5,575 bases of DNA. It comes from Bifidobacterium sp. (lineage in GTDB: Bacteria; Actinomycetota; Actinomycetes; Actinomycetales; Bifidobacteriaceae). The translations under genes and the position numbers were made by a program. Under the pieces are notes generated by a model, which saw only the letters and a program-made list of their open reading frames with translations, was not told the origin of the DNA and did not search any database. Shown piece by piece: positions 1 through 5,316 of this stretch (position 1 is the first letter of the stretch; each line of letters starts with the position of its first letter). Location: the NCBI GenBank assembly GCA_022739095.1, contig JAIJEI010000140.1, positions 1 to 5,575 on the forward strand, in the 5' to 3' direction.

Positions 1-126
1 CGTAGCCGTGTACTTCGGCGGCATGATGAACGTGACAGCTGCGACTGCAGCAAACACCACCACGAACGAGATAATCGCAGACGCGAGATGCTTGCGAACG
101 ATCTGCAGCAAATCAGCGATGGTCAA
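1..126 (-). CDS. Wzz-type polysaccharide chain-length determinant, N-terminal fragment
   Basis: This is the first 42 codons of a gene that runs off the left edge. The product begins MTIADLLQIVRKH and continues into a hydrophobic segment at about residues 14-35, followed by PPKYTAT. That layout (short cytoplasmic start, first membrane helix, then a 'P-x-x-Y-x-A' motif) is typical of Wzz/CpsC-like proteins, which sit in the membrane and set polymer length during capsule or exopolysaccharide export. The start is a TTG at 126-124: an in-frame TAA lies four codons upstream and an AAGGA ribosome site lies about 5 bases before the TTG, so no other start fits. It implies that an exopolysaccharide locus lies to the left. 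Much of the family's diagnostic sequence is outside the window, so the call rests on the N-terminus only. Confidence 0.72.
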   Translation of the reverse strand, partial: MTIADLLQIVRKHLASAIISFVVVFAAVAAVTFIMPPKYTAT

Positions 127-428
127 TGTTCTTCCTTACCTCTTCGGGAAATTCTCACAGATGGTCTATAATTTAGCACCTACCGGGGAACTTCTCGAGC
201 TTTTGTATCCTTGTGAACAATGACCAAAACCCTTGATACGACTGCAGAATAACTGTACACAATCGCAATCACGATGTATTCTCACTCAATATTTTGCGAC
301 AGCACTACCTTTCCCATTCCATATTATGAATTGAAATTGAGAATGTGATATATAAAATTGTAATTCAAATTATCATTCATTACAATCAAAATTGTCAATA
401 ATATTTATGCAATGTGAAGGAGTATATT
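127..428. other. AT-rich intergenic region between two divergent genes
   Basis: About 300 bases without a convincing gene. It must hold the promoter of the leftward Wzz-like gene (a TATAGA-like box on the minus strand at 170-165, with no clear -35) and of the rightward gene at 429. The right half, from about 290, becomes strongly AT-rich and repeat-rich. Two similar stretches occur at about 145-160 and 184-199 (cgggaaattctcac and cggggaacttctcg), possibly chance or a repeated binding site. Confidence 0.5.
357..407 (+). promoter_or_regulatory. Candidate promoter and operator ahead of the 429 gene
   Basis: ATTGTAAT (357-364) and ATTACAAT (379-386) form a perfect 8-base inverted repeat. The second arm is reused in another inverted repeat, ACAAT (382-386) with ATTGT (391-395). 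A possible -35 TTACAA (380-385) and -10 TATTTA (402-407) are 16 bases apart and overlap these repeats, so a repressor bound there could block transcription. Both boxes are imperfect, and an alternative (TTGAAA at 331, TATAAA at 351) has too short a spacer. The repeats are seen directly; the regulatory role is inferred. Confidence 0.35.
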
Positions 429-863
429 ATGGCATCCTTGCTTCAAGGATTCGAAGAAGTTCAGCTAGTTAAGCCCGTTGGCAAAACGGTAATGACCGTT
501 ACCGATTCCGTTGTACGTTTTAATAAGGCCACCGCAGAAGTGCTGAATTTTCCAGCACAAGTTAAGATCCTTATTAACGATAAAACCAGACAAATTGCCG
601 TAACGCCGACTACCGCTAAGGCGGATAATGCCGTGAAATTCAGCAAGGGTGAGGGCAAGCAGACTACGTCTGTAAGTATCAAAAATGCTGTGCTTGTTGA
701 AGCAATTTCCAAGTACTTCACGCTTGTCGAAGCTCCAGAAGGCGAGGTCTCTTTCGCCTCCGTCAACGGCACTGCTTACCCGGAAGACAAGACCGTGATT
801 TTTGATGTCGCAAACGCCACTGCCGGCACCATGAAGCGCCGCGGCCGCAAGAAGGCTGAGTGA
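429..863 (+). CDS. Conserved-looking hypothetical protein with basic C-terminal tail
   Basis: A 144-residue protein of unknown function. The ATG at 429 is chosen because GAAGGAG (416-422) lies 6 bases ahead; the upstream in-frame GTG at 414 overlaps that ribosome site and is unlikely. The sequence is soluble, has no membrane segment or signal peptide, and alternates short beta-like stretches (VKILINDKTRQIAVTP near residues 45-60) with polar linkers. It ends in a strongly basic tail, KRRGRKK, that resembles an AT-hook or nucleic-acid contact. I have a weak memory of similar small proteins on Gram-positive mobile elements but cannot name a family. It stands alone with its own leader and terminator. 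DNA binding, perhaps at its own repeat-rich promoter, is only a guess from the tail. Confidence 0.8.
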   Translation: MASLLQGFEEVQLVKPVGKTVMTVTDSVVRFNKATAEVLNFPAQVKILINDKTRQIAVTPTTAKADNAVKFSKGEGKQTTSVSIKNAVLVEAISKYFTLVEAPEGEVSFASVNGTAYPEDKTVIFDVANATAGTMKRRGRKKAE

Positions 864-896
864 TTTCTGCTTAATTCGCGATTATACGAATACTGT

Positions 897-940
897 AAAA
901 GCCTGGATTTCGAATTAATGATAATTCAGGCTTTTAATTT
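897..940. terminator. Bidirectional intrinsic terminator
   Basis: AAAAGCCTG (897-905) and CAGGCTTTT (927-935) are perfect 9-base inverted arms around a 21-base loop that can pair further inside. The A-run on one arm and T-run on the other give a U-tract in either direction. It lies 34 bases after the stop of the 429 gene and faces the end of the convergent gene at 1021, so it probably ends both transcripts. Confidence 0.8.
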
Positions 941-1020
941 CCAAAAACCAGCATGCTTGGGTTGAACAATACATGCACCAGCCCCACAGAGAGGATCCAA
1001 ACGGCTGATTGGCCCATAGA

Positions 1021-1623
1021 TTATTCAGTTTTTGTAAGCGACTGCCAATTACTTGGTGGGAGTTTAACCCCCAATGCTTTATAGGCGTCATCGATCTCAC
1101 GAAGAACACCTGTGGCATCTCTCAACCAAGAGAGACCTCGAACATCAGTAAATGTAATTGCTGATTCGATTCTGATATGCATTCCAGATCCCGGATATGG
1201 AACCCGAGTCTTATATCGTCCCGGCGGCACGGTACCAATCGAAGACGTAAACTCATTTCCTTTCAAGAATGGTTGTCCAGCCCCTTGGTATGTACCTGTT
1301 GTCAAAACGACATTGTAAATGGGCTGCTTGGAATCATTATTGACTATGACATCTACTGTTTTTGAGTCATTTGATACGAGCAACTCACCATTGGCATCAG
1401 ATACTAACCATGTCGAAATCATATTTGCTTGGTCAAACTTCAAATCATTAGAATCTTTTTCCTCCGTATGCTTGTAAGTATCGACAGCAATTTGGTTAGC
1501 CCTTTGCGCCTGATCAGCAGCAATCAGCGCTACCGAAATCGAAGCTATAGCAATAATTATTGTTGCAATTTCTATTGCAGCTTGCCAAATTGAGAAATCA
1601 TTCGGAAATGCGCGAAGGTACAT
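1021..1623 (-). CDS. Single-pass membrane protein of unknown function
   Basis: A 200-residue protein. Residues about 15-36 (AAIEIATIIIAIASISVALI) form one clear membrane helix. A polar, probably helical or coiled stretch (about 37-62) rich in Gln, Ala and charged residues follows, then a beta-rich soluble domain with 'ITFTDVRGLSWLRD' near residues 160-175. Similar 'F-T-D-x-x-G-x-x-W-x-R-D' segments are familiar to me from small actinobacterial membrane-anchored proteins of unknown role. The start is uncertain: a GGAAGGA ribosome site (1640-1634) lies 7 bases before a GTG at 1626 and 10 before the ATG at 1623, differing by one residue. It has its own promoter and is separated from the TAC operon upstream by a terminator-like hairpin, so it is probably an independent cargo gene. 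Function not assigned. Confidence 0.78.
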   Translation of the reverse strand: MYLRAFPNDFSIWQAAIEIATIIIAIASISVALIAADQAQRANQIAVDTYKHTEEKDSNDLKFDQANMISTWLVSDANGELLVSNDSKTVDVIVNNDSKQPIYNVVLTTGTYQGAGQPFLKGNEFTSSIGTVPPGRYKTRVPYPGSGMHIRIESAITFTDVRGLSWLRDATGVLREIDDAYKALGVKLPPSNWQSLTKTE

Positions 1624-1644
1624 CACAAACAAATCCTTCCTCTA

Positions 1645-1673
1645 TCTATATGTATAAATATGATATCTGTGAA
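1645..1673 (-). promoter_or_regulatory. Promoter of the membrane protein gene
   Basis: On the minus strand TTCACA (1673-1668) and TATAGA (1650-1645) are separated by exactly 17 bases. Transcription would start very close to the ribosome site at 1640-1634, giving a short leader. A second possible -10, TATTTA (1660-1655), would give a longer leader. Confidence 0.45.
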
Positions 1674-1720
1674 TACTCAGTGAAGCCCCCATCAATATCT
1701 TTCCAACCTCAATCACAAGC

Positions 1721-1750
1721 GAGGGCCAACGCCGCAAGGCATTGGCCCCC
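1721..1750 (-). terminator. Hairpin terminator after the SecB-like gene
   Basis: GGGCCAACGCC (1723-1733) and GGCATTGGCCC (1738-1748) pair over 11 positions around a 4-base loop. The single mismatch is a G-U pair only in the minus-strand RNA, which supports a role for the leftward transcript. The hairpin starts 5 bases beyond the stop at 1756. The following U-tract is weak (GCUUGUGAUUG). Confidence 0.55.
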
Positions 1751-1755
1751 TTCTG

Positions 1756-2136
1756 CTAACGGTGTCCACCCGCTTCAAACCCTATGCTCAGAGGAAGAAT
1801 GGCAGACGACAAATCATACCGTCGCAATTGCACAACTAGCTCCGGACGGACATACGGCCAAAGATCAGCAAGCATTTCCGGGGTCAACTTATCCGACACC
1901 TTTTCGCCACTAAAAGCAACTGCATAGCATACATCCGCAGAAAATACTGGCTCAGAATCATTCGGAGCTTTTTCGGGACGAATCTCCACATGTACCGTCA
2001 GTTCATGAGGCCAAGGACGCCCTTCCGGAGTCTGCATGTTAAATAAAAAATCAATATTTGACTCCCCTGAGCCATCATCGGCATAAGCTAGATCTCTCAT
2101 GCTCCGTTCTGAAATCAACGCAATCTTACTAATCAT
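1756..2136 (-). CDS. SecB-like chaperone of a toxin-antitoxin-chaperone module
   Basis: A 126-residue SecB-like protein. The diagnostic part is the C-terminal third: LWPYVRPELVVQLRRYDL at residues 92-109 followed by a proline-containing strand, ILPLSI (113-118). It matches the SecB pattern 'L-x-P-Y-x-R-E-x-(V/I)-x-x-L-x-x-R' plus 'P-P-L-x-L'. Before it, VHVEIRP and VFSADVCYAVAFSGEKV fit the SecB beta-sheet. High-GC Gram-positives lack the general export chaperone SecB; solitary SecB-like genes there are known from TAC systems, such as Rv1957 beside higB-higA in Mycobacterium tuberculosis. In those systems the chaperone binds the antitoxin's C-terminus and saves it from degradation. The ATG overlaps the antitoxin stop (ATGA, 4 bases) and has GGGGAGG 10 bases upstream, so the two are translationally coupled. 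It is shorter than E. coli SecB (about 155 residues). The gene looks intact. Confidence 0.72.
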   Translation of the reverse strand: MISKIALISERSMRDLAYADDGSGESNIDFLFNMQTPEGRPWPHELTVHVEIRPEKAPNDSEPVFSADVCYAVAFSGEKVSDKLTPEMLADLWPYVRPELVVQLRRYDLSSAILPLSIGFEAGGHR

Positions 2137-2636
2137 GCTGGCACCGCCTCCCCTTGCGCAACAGTTTCGGGAGCGAGGGCATCGTTATCTACATATAGAA
2201 GGGAGAATCCCAGCATATCGTTTCCGTTAGTCCCAGATGCGTGCGATTCAACGCGCAATCGTCCTATCTGCCGTTCAAAAGTGAATTCACCACTCTCCCA
2301 AGAAGCTACTCCATTCACCACGGCTCGAATTTCCTCACGCAAATAATGACGACTGCCATCGGGCTTCGCCTCCGCAGGCTCCACCACATATTCAATACGA
2401 GCGCCAACTTCCAAAGCATAGTCAGTTAGCAAAGACACCATATTTGTCTTGCCGTTTTCAATTTGAGAAATATATCCCTGAGAAACGTTCATCTCATCAG
2501 CCAACTGCGTCTGAGTCATGCCACGTCGCCTACGCATCTCAATGAGCTGATCTAGCAACTCGTCACCGCTATGGTACAAATCATAAGCCAATTCGCGATA
2601 GTCGTACTCAGCTCGCCCCATCATTCTCACCGCCAT
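2133..2636 (-). CDS. HigA-like XRE-family antitoxin with C-terminal extension
   Basis: A 167-residue protein with a clear XRE/Cro-CI helix-turn-helix at about residues 28-85: LIEMRRRRGMTQTQLADEMN, then VSQGYISQIENGKTN. Ordinary HigA antitoxins are roughly 90-130 residues. Here about 80 further residues follow (GSRHYLREEIRAVVNG..., then FTFERQIGRLRVES and MLGFSLLYVDND). In TAC antitoxins such an extension, called ChAD, makes the protein depend on the SecB-like chaperone, and the next gene is SecB-like. The protein should bind and neutralise the upstream toxin and repress the operon by binding operator DNA; a palindrome lies just ahead of the gene. The ATG at 2636 has only a weak ribosome site (TTTTGGA directly before it). 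An ATG four codons in (2624) is possible, with GGTGAG ahead. The reading frame is intact. Confidence 0.82.
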   Translation of the reverse strand: MAVRMMGRAEYDYRELAYDLYHSGDELLDQLIEMRRRRGMTQTQLADEMNVSQGYISQIENGKTNMVSLLTDYALEVGARIEYVVEPAEAKPDGSRHYLREEIRAVVNGVASWESGEFTFERQIGRLRVESHASGTNGNDMLGFSLLYVDNDALAPETVAQGEAVPA

Positions 2637-2642
2637 TCCAAA

Positions 2643-2661
2643 ATATTACTATATCTAATAT
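2643..2661. promoter_or_regulatory. AT-rich palindrome, candidate antitoxin operator or internal promoter
   Basis: ATATTA (2643-2648) and TAATAT (2656-2661) are perfect inverted arms around CTATATC. The site lies between the end of the restored toxin frame (2681) and the antitoxin start (2636). On the minus strand it contains TATAGT, which could act as a -10, so an antitoxin-specific transcript repressed by the antitoxin is possible. The palindrome is seen; binding is inferred. Confidence 0.4.
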
Positions 2662-2680
2662 ATATATCGCCGATTATCTC

Positions 2681-3212
2681 TCACGAAACAGTCTCTCGCC
2701 CATCGGACGCCTGCTGCTCATATACTGCAATCGCTCTATCGATTTCCTTATTTTGGGCTTTTTGTATTAGCTCATCATCGCCACTCCGCACATCCTTGAG
2801 ATGCATATGCAGCCCCCCACACCACATCAATTAAATCCAACGGCTCAGCATCGTAATGCCGTATTTGTTCGCGCTTGCCAACTCTCAGTTCACGCGCATC
2901 GCGATGCCAGCGAAACTCGAACATTGGCGCGTCCCCACGCTTCGAATGAGCGAGAAAAATGACTTCATTGCCTGGAGTCAGGCTGCCGGCCACGGCACGA
3001 TCCAATTTCTCCTCAACAAAAGCCTCTAATCGCATCTTGTATTTGTTATAACGCCTTGAATCCAGCAATCCCCAGGCAAATTCCTGATTAGCTGCCATAG
3101 CAGCGAACCATCTAGCAACGGCACGTTGAGCGGACTCACCATCTACATGTTCAATAGGCTTCCCCCGCCACTGATAATTCACGGCACGCCCTCTCACACA
3201 ACGACCGTCCAC
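2681..3212 (-). pseudogene. HigB/RelE-like toxin gene, frameshifted at a G6 run
   Basis: The uninterrupted frame runs from GTG at 3212 to TGA at 2775 (145 residues, ending VVWGAAYASQGCAEWR). At six G (2813-2818) the sense changes. With five G the protein continues VVWGLHMHLKDV, then ELIQKAQNKEIDRAIAVYEQ, to TGA at 2681, giving 176 residues. The restored C-terminal half (MFEFRWH near residue 95, then REQIRHYDAEP, a hydrophobic strand, a Lys-containing turn and a long helix) follows the HigB/RelE toxin pattern 'lfElR...yRiyY...vvllh.f.K...(E)I..A...'. RelE-type toxins cleave mRNA at the ribosome. The frameshift removes the last strand and helix and probably inactivates the toxin. The family call comes from pattern and operon position rather than catalytic residues. 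Another possibility is recoding or phase variation at the G run. Confidence 0.62.
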
Positions 3213-3219
3213 AATCACC

Positions 3220-3226
3220 CCTCCTC
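3220..3226 (-). promoter_or_regulatory. Ribosome binding site deciding the TAC toxin start
   Basis: GAGGAGG lies 7 bases before GTG 3212-3210. The frame is open much further upstream (ATG at 3251, and beyond to 3503), but those starts lack a comparable site and the longer N-terminus is low-complexity and unlike a protein. The GTG is therefore the likely start. Confidence 0.6.
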
Positions 3227-3264
3227 GGTCACGAAACACAAACCGCAACATCGCAGTTTCGACT

Positions 3265-3270
3265 ATTGTA
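3265..3270 (-). promoter_or_regulatory. Possible -10 box of the TAC operon
   Basis: TACAAT at 3270-3265, preceded directly by TG, would start transcription around 3258, giving a leader of about 45 bases to the GTG at 3212. No good -35 stands at 16-18 bases; the nearby TTGAAA (3284-3279) is too close. It overlaps the symmetric stretch GTACCTGTAC (3275-3266), a possible operator. Confidence 0.3.
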
Positions 3271-3323
3271 CAGGTACGTTTCAAGTGCCACAGCCTTCTA
3301 AATAGACAGCGGGAAGAGAATAA

Positions 3324-3353
3324 TTTACTTCTTTGCCGGTAAAATGGTATGTC
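3324..3353 (+). promoter_or_regulatory. Candidate promoter of the dprA-like / PRTase pair
   Basis: TTTACT (3324-3329) and TATGTC (3348-3353) are 18 bases apart. TG at 3345-3346 placed one base before the -10 makes an extended -10 box. It points to the dprA-like gene and lies about 55 bases from the leftward TAC -10, so the two divergent modules share this spacer. Confidence 0.35.
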
Positions 3354-3395
3354 GATATCTCGTTGTTTTCCGGTTGAGCGAGACTCTACGATGTT

Positions 3396-3403
3396 GGAGG
3401 TGA
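3396..3403 (+). promoter_or_regulatory. Ribosome binding site of the dprA-like gene
   Basis: GGAGGTGA is a near-full complement of the 16S rRNA tail. It is only 3 bases from TTG 3404 but 9 from TTG 3410 when measured from GGAGG, favouring the second. The in-frame TGA at 3401-3403 rules out any earlier start. Confidence 0.65.
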
Positions 3404-3409
3404 TTGGAG

Positions 3410-4426
3410 TTGCGGTTTGATGATAGGAGACAGCTCGATGTTGAAAACGCTGCTCTGATCGCATTGATTGAGTGCTGCGAACGGCCTGATACGTGGTCTT
3501 CATTGGCCAACGAGTGTCTAGTTGAAGGCAGTGCTGTGCGTGTGCTCAGGCATCGGATGGATCCGTTGCATAATCCGCTTCGTGAACACGAATATGTGCC
3601 GACGAATGAACAGGGCTCACTGTTTGAGGTGGAGGACATGCCATCCGTCGAATACACGGCGAAAGCGAATGCCGCGTGGAATCAAGCCAACCAGAAGGTG
3701 ACGCAGTGGCGAGAGCAAAGTCTTGACTTGGTCACCGTGTTCGACGACCGGTTCCCCTCGCGGCTGCGATCGGTCGTAGACGTGCCGCCATTCCTGTTCG
3801 CCAAGGGTTCTCTGCTCTCGAACGATTTAGGTGTTAGCGTCGTGGGATCGCGCAAATGCTCGCCGGAGGGTGCCACGTTCGCCCATGACACGGCTTGCAT
3901 GCTGTGCGAACGTGGATTGACTGTAATCGCAGGACTGGCTGAAGGCGTCGACTCGTTCGCCCACCGTGCAACATTGGAAGCAGGCGGACGAACGGTCGCA
4001 TTCATTGGCACGGGCATTAACCGTTGCTATCCCGCATCCAACCGTGAACTGCAGAAAAGCATCGAAAAGCGGGGACTGGTGCTATCCCAGTTCTGGCCTG
4101 ACAGTCCGCCAACCAAACAGACATTCCCGATGCGCAACGCGCTGATGTCGGGATATGGTCTGGCCACTGTGGTGGTTGAGGCATCGGAACATTCCGGCAC
4201 ACGTATTCAGGCCCGTCAGGCGCAACGTCACGGACGCCCGTTGATTTTCCGTGACGTCGTACTGGAACGCACCGAATGGGCGCAGGAATATCGCAACAAG
4301 CCAGGCGTGTTCGTCGTGCACAGTGTCGAAGAGGTCGGTAAAGCACTTGATAGGATCTCATTCCTCGACAACGATGTAGACACATTGCTGGGAAACATTC
4401 TCGACGCGAAGGCGCAATATGCTTGA
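3410..4426 (+). CDS. DprA/Smf-like Rossmann protein, ShosA-like antitoxin candidate
   Basis: A 338-residue member of the DprA/Smf family (a Rossmann-like fold that in housekeeping DprA binds single-stranded DNA and loads RecA). Family motifs, in order: SVVGSRKCSPEG (about 143-154), AGLAEGVDSFAHRATL (174-189), GTGINRCYPASNREL (200-214), FPMRNALMSG (239-248), and EASEHSGTRIQARQA (257-271), where housekeeping DprA has 'SGSLITA'. The winged-helix C-terminus common in DprA is absent. An unusual N-terminal region of about 100 residues precedes the fold. The next gene, overlapping by 8 bases, is a ComF-like phosphoribosyltransferase. A DprA-like gene paired with a PRTase toxin is the make-up of ShosTA, in which the DprA-like ShosA is the antitoxin, so this is probably an accessory antitoxin rather than the competence gene. 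TTG 3410 is preferred over TTG 3404 on spacing. The gene is intact. Confidence 0.82.
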   Translation: MRFDDRRQLDVENAALIALIECCERPDTWSSLANECLVEGSAVRVLRHRMDPLHNPLREHEYVPTNEQGSLFEVEDMPSVEYTAKANAAWNQANQKVTQWREQSLDLVTVFDDRFPSRLRSVVDVPPFLFAKGSLLSNDLGVSVVGSRKCSPEGATFAHDTACMLCERGLTVIAGLAEGVDSFAHRATLEAGGRTVAFIGTGINRCYPASNRELQKSIEKRGLVLSQFWPDSPPTKQTFPMRNALMSGYGLATVVVEASEHSGTRIQARQAQRHGRPLIFRDVVLERTEWAQEYRNKPGVFVVHSVEEVGKALDRISFLDNDVDTLLGNILDAKAQYA

Positions 4427-5257
4427 CTCTACGCTGAATCTAAATCTGCTGGCTGCATACGCCCGCTTTGAACAGAGTATGGGGTGGAGGTTGGGCAGCT
4501 ATGCCAAAACAGTGATATACCGCAGTGCTAAGCATCATGTCTGTCCTACCTGCGGCGGTCCCAAGCGGGACAGCACATCGCTTTGCTACAGCTGCACTAG
4601 TCTGCGCCAACAGGCTGAGGCTCTCGGCGTCGCACATCTGATGGCGGATCGGGTCAGGATGCCAACTACGCTATTAAATTCGATCAGATGTACCGCGTCA
4701 TGGATGGATACAAGCGCAACCGCCCTGAATCCAAGAAGGATTACTGCGAGACGCTGAAATATGTGCTTGGTGATGCGCTTGTCGTCCATTGGAGTTGTCT
4801 AACTCATACGTCTGATGGAGTGATGCCGAGCGCATGGGCTACCATACCGTCGACCACAACCAGCGAACGCTATGGTCAGCCACACCCACTCAACGGATTG
4901 GTCTCGCCGATGCTGAATAAAACCATCCCGGAGGTGAAATTGCTGGCTAATGAGCAGAAACATCGAGCGATTGCACCATCCACGTTCTCGCTGGATGGCT
5001 CGTATTCGGATGAGACACTAAGACATGTACTGCTCATCGACGATACATGGACGTCAAGAGGCACCGCCGAATCAGCCTCCATCATGCTTAAACAGTCTGG
5101 AGCGCAACGAGTGACCATCTATTGTCTGGCGAGAATCATCGATCTGGATTATTGCTCACGCATGATCGGGCAGAGCGTCTCTGACGGTTATAAGCAGTTG
5201 ACCTATCGTAATGGATGCCCGTGGGATTATGACCAGTGCCCGATGCGGAACAAGTGA
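4419..5257 (+). pseudogene. ComF-like phosphoribosyltransferase, ShosT-like toxin candidate, frameshifted
   Basis: Two overlapping frames together encode one protein of about 279 residues. The first starts at ATG 4419 (GAAGG 6 bases upstream, 8-base overlap with the dprA-like stop) and carries a zinc ribbon, CPTCGG with CYSC (Cys 42, 45, 56, 59), then LGVAHLMADRV, after which it degenerates and stops at 4757. The sense resumes in the -1 frame with NYAIKFDQMYRVMDGYKRN. This leads to the PRPP-binding loop VLLIDDTWTSRGTAESAS (around 5027-5080; acidic pair DD at 5039-5044) and a Cys-rich end, CPWDYDQCP. 'DDTWT..G..' loops are characteristic of actinobacterial ComF-like PRTases. One base appears to be missing near 4653-4664, separating zinc ribbon from catalytic domain. 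ATG 4688 has no ribosome site, so a separate second protein is unlikely. ShosT identity rests on the DprA partner. Confidence 0.68.
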
Positions 5258-5316
5258 TGATTTTTTACTTTTTCAAATTCCAGCTGTCTTTACACGGTTC
5301 GTGTTGCCTTTGCCGT

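Noticed and set aside
167..172. Plus-strand TATAAT as a promoter
   Set aside because: No -35 box stands at a suitable distance and no gene begins within reach on that strand.
8..223. Plus-strand open frame of 71 codons at the left edge
   Set aside because: It is antisense to the Wzz-like N-terminus, has no ribosome site and low-complexity Thr/Ala/Asn content.
461..772. Minus-strand open frame of 103 codons
   Set aside because: It lies fully inside the well-supported 429-863 gene on the other strand and has no start signals.
2681..2806. Independent 41-codon gene starting MHLKDVRSGDD on the minus strand
   Set aside because: The sequence reads better as the displaced C-terminus of the upstream toxin: the join at the G run restores a HigB-like ending. 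A separate small gene is possible but less likely.
3213..3503. Long N-terminal extension of the TAC toxin (start at 3503 or ATG 3251)
   Set aside because: The translated stretch is unlike a protein, it overlaps the divergent dprA-like gene and its promoter, and the strong ribosome site belongs to GTG 3212.
3682..4385. Minus-strand frames of 111 and 122 codons
   Set aside because: Both are shadows of the DprA-like gene, whose family motifs are unmistakable on the plus strand.
4688..5257. Stand-alone 189-residue PRTase starting at ATG 4688
   Set aside because: There is no ribosome site before the ATG, and the protein-like sequence extends upstream of it (NYAIKFDQ), pointing to a frameshifted longer gene.
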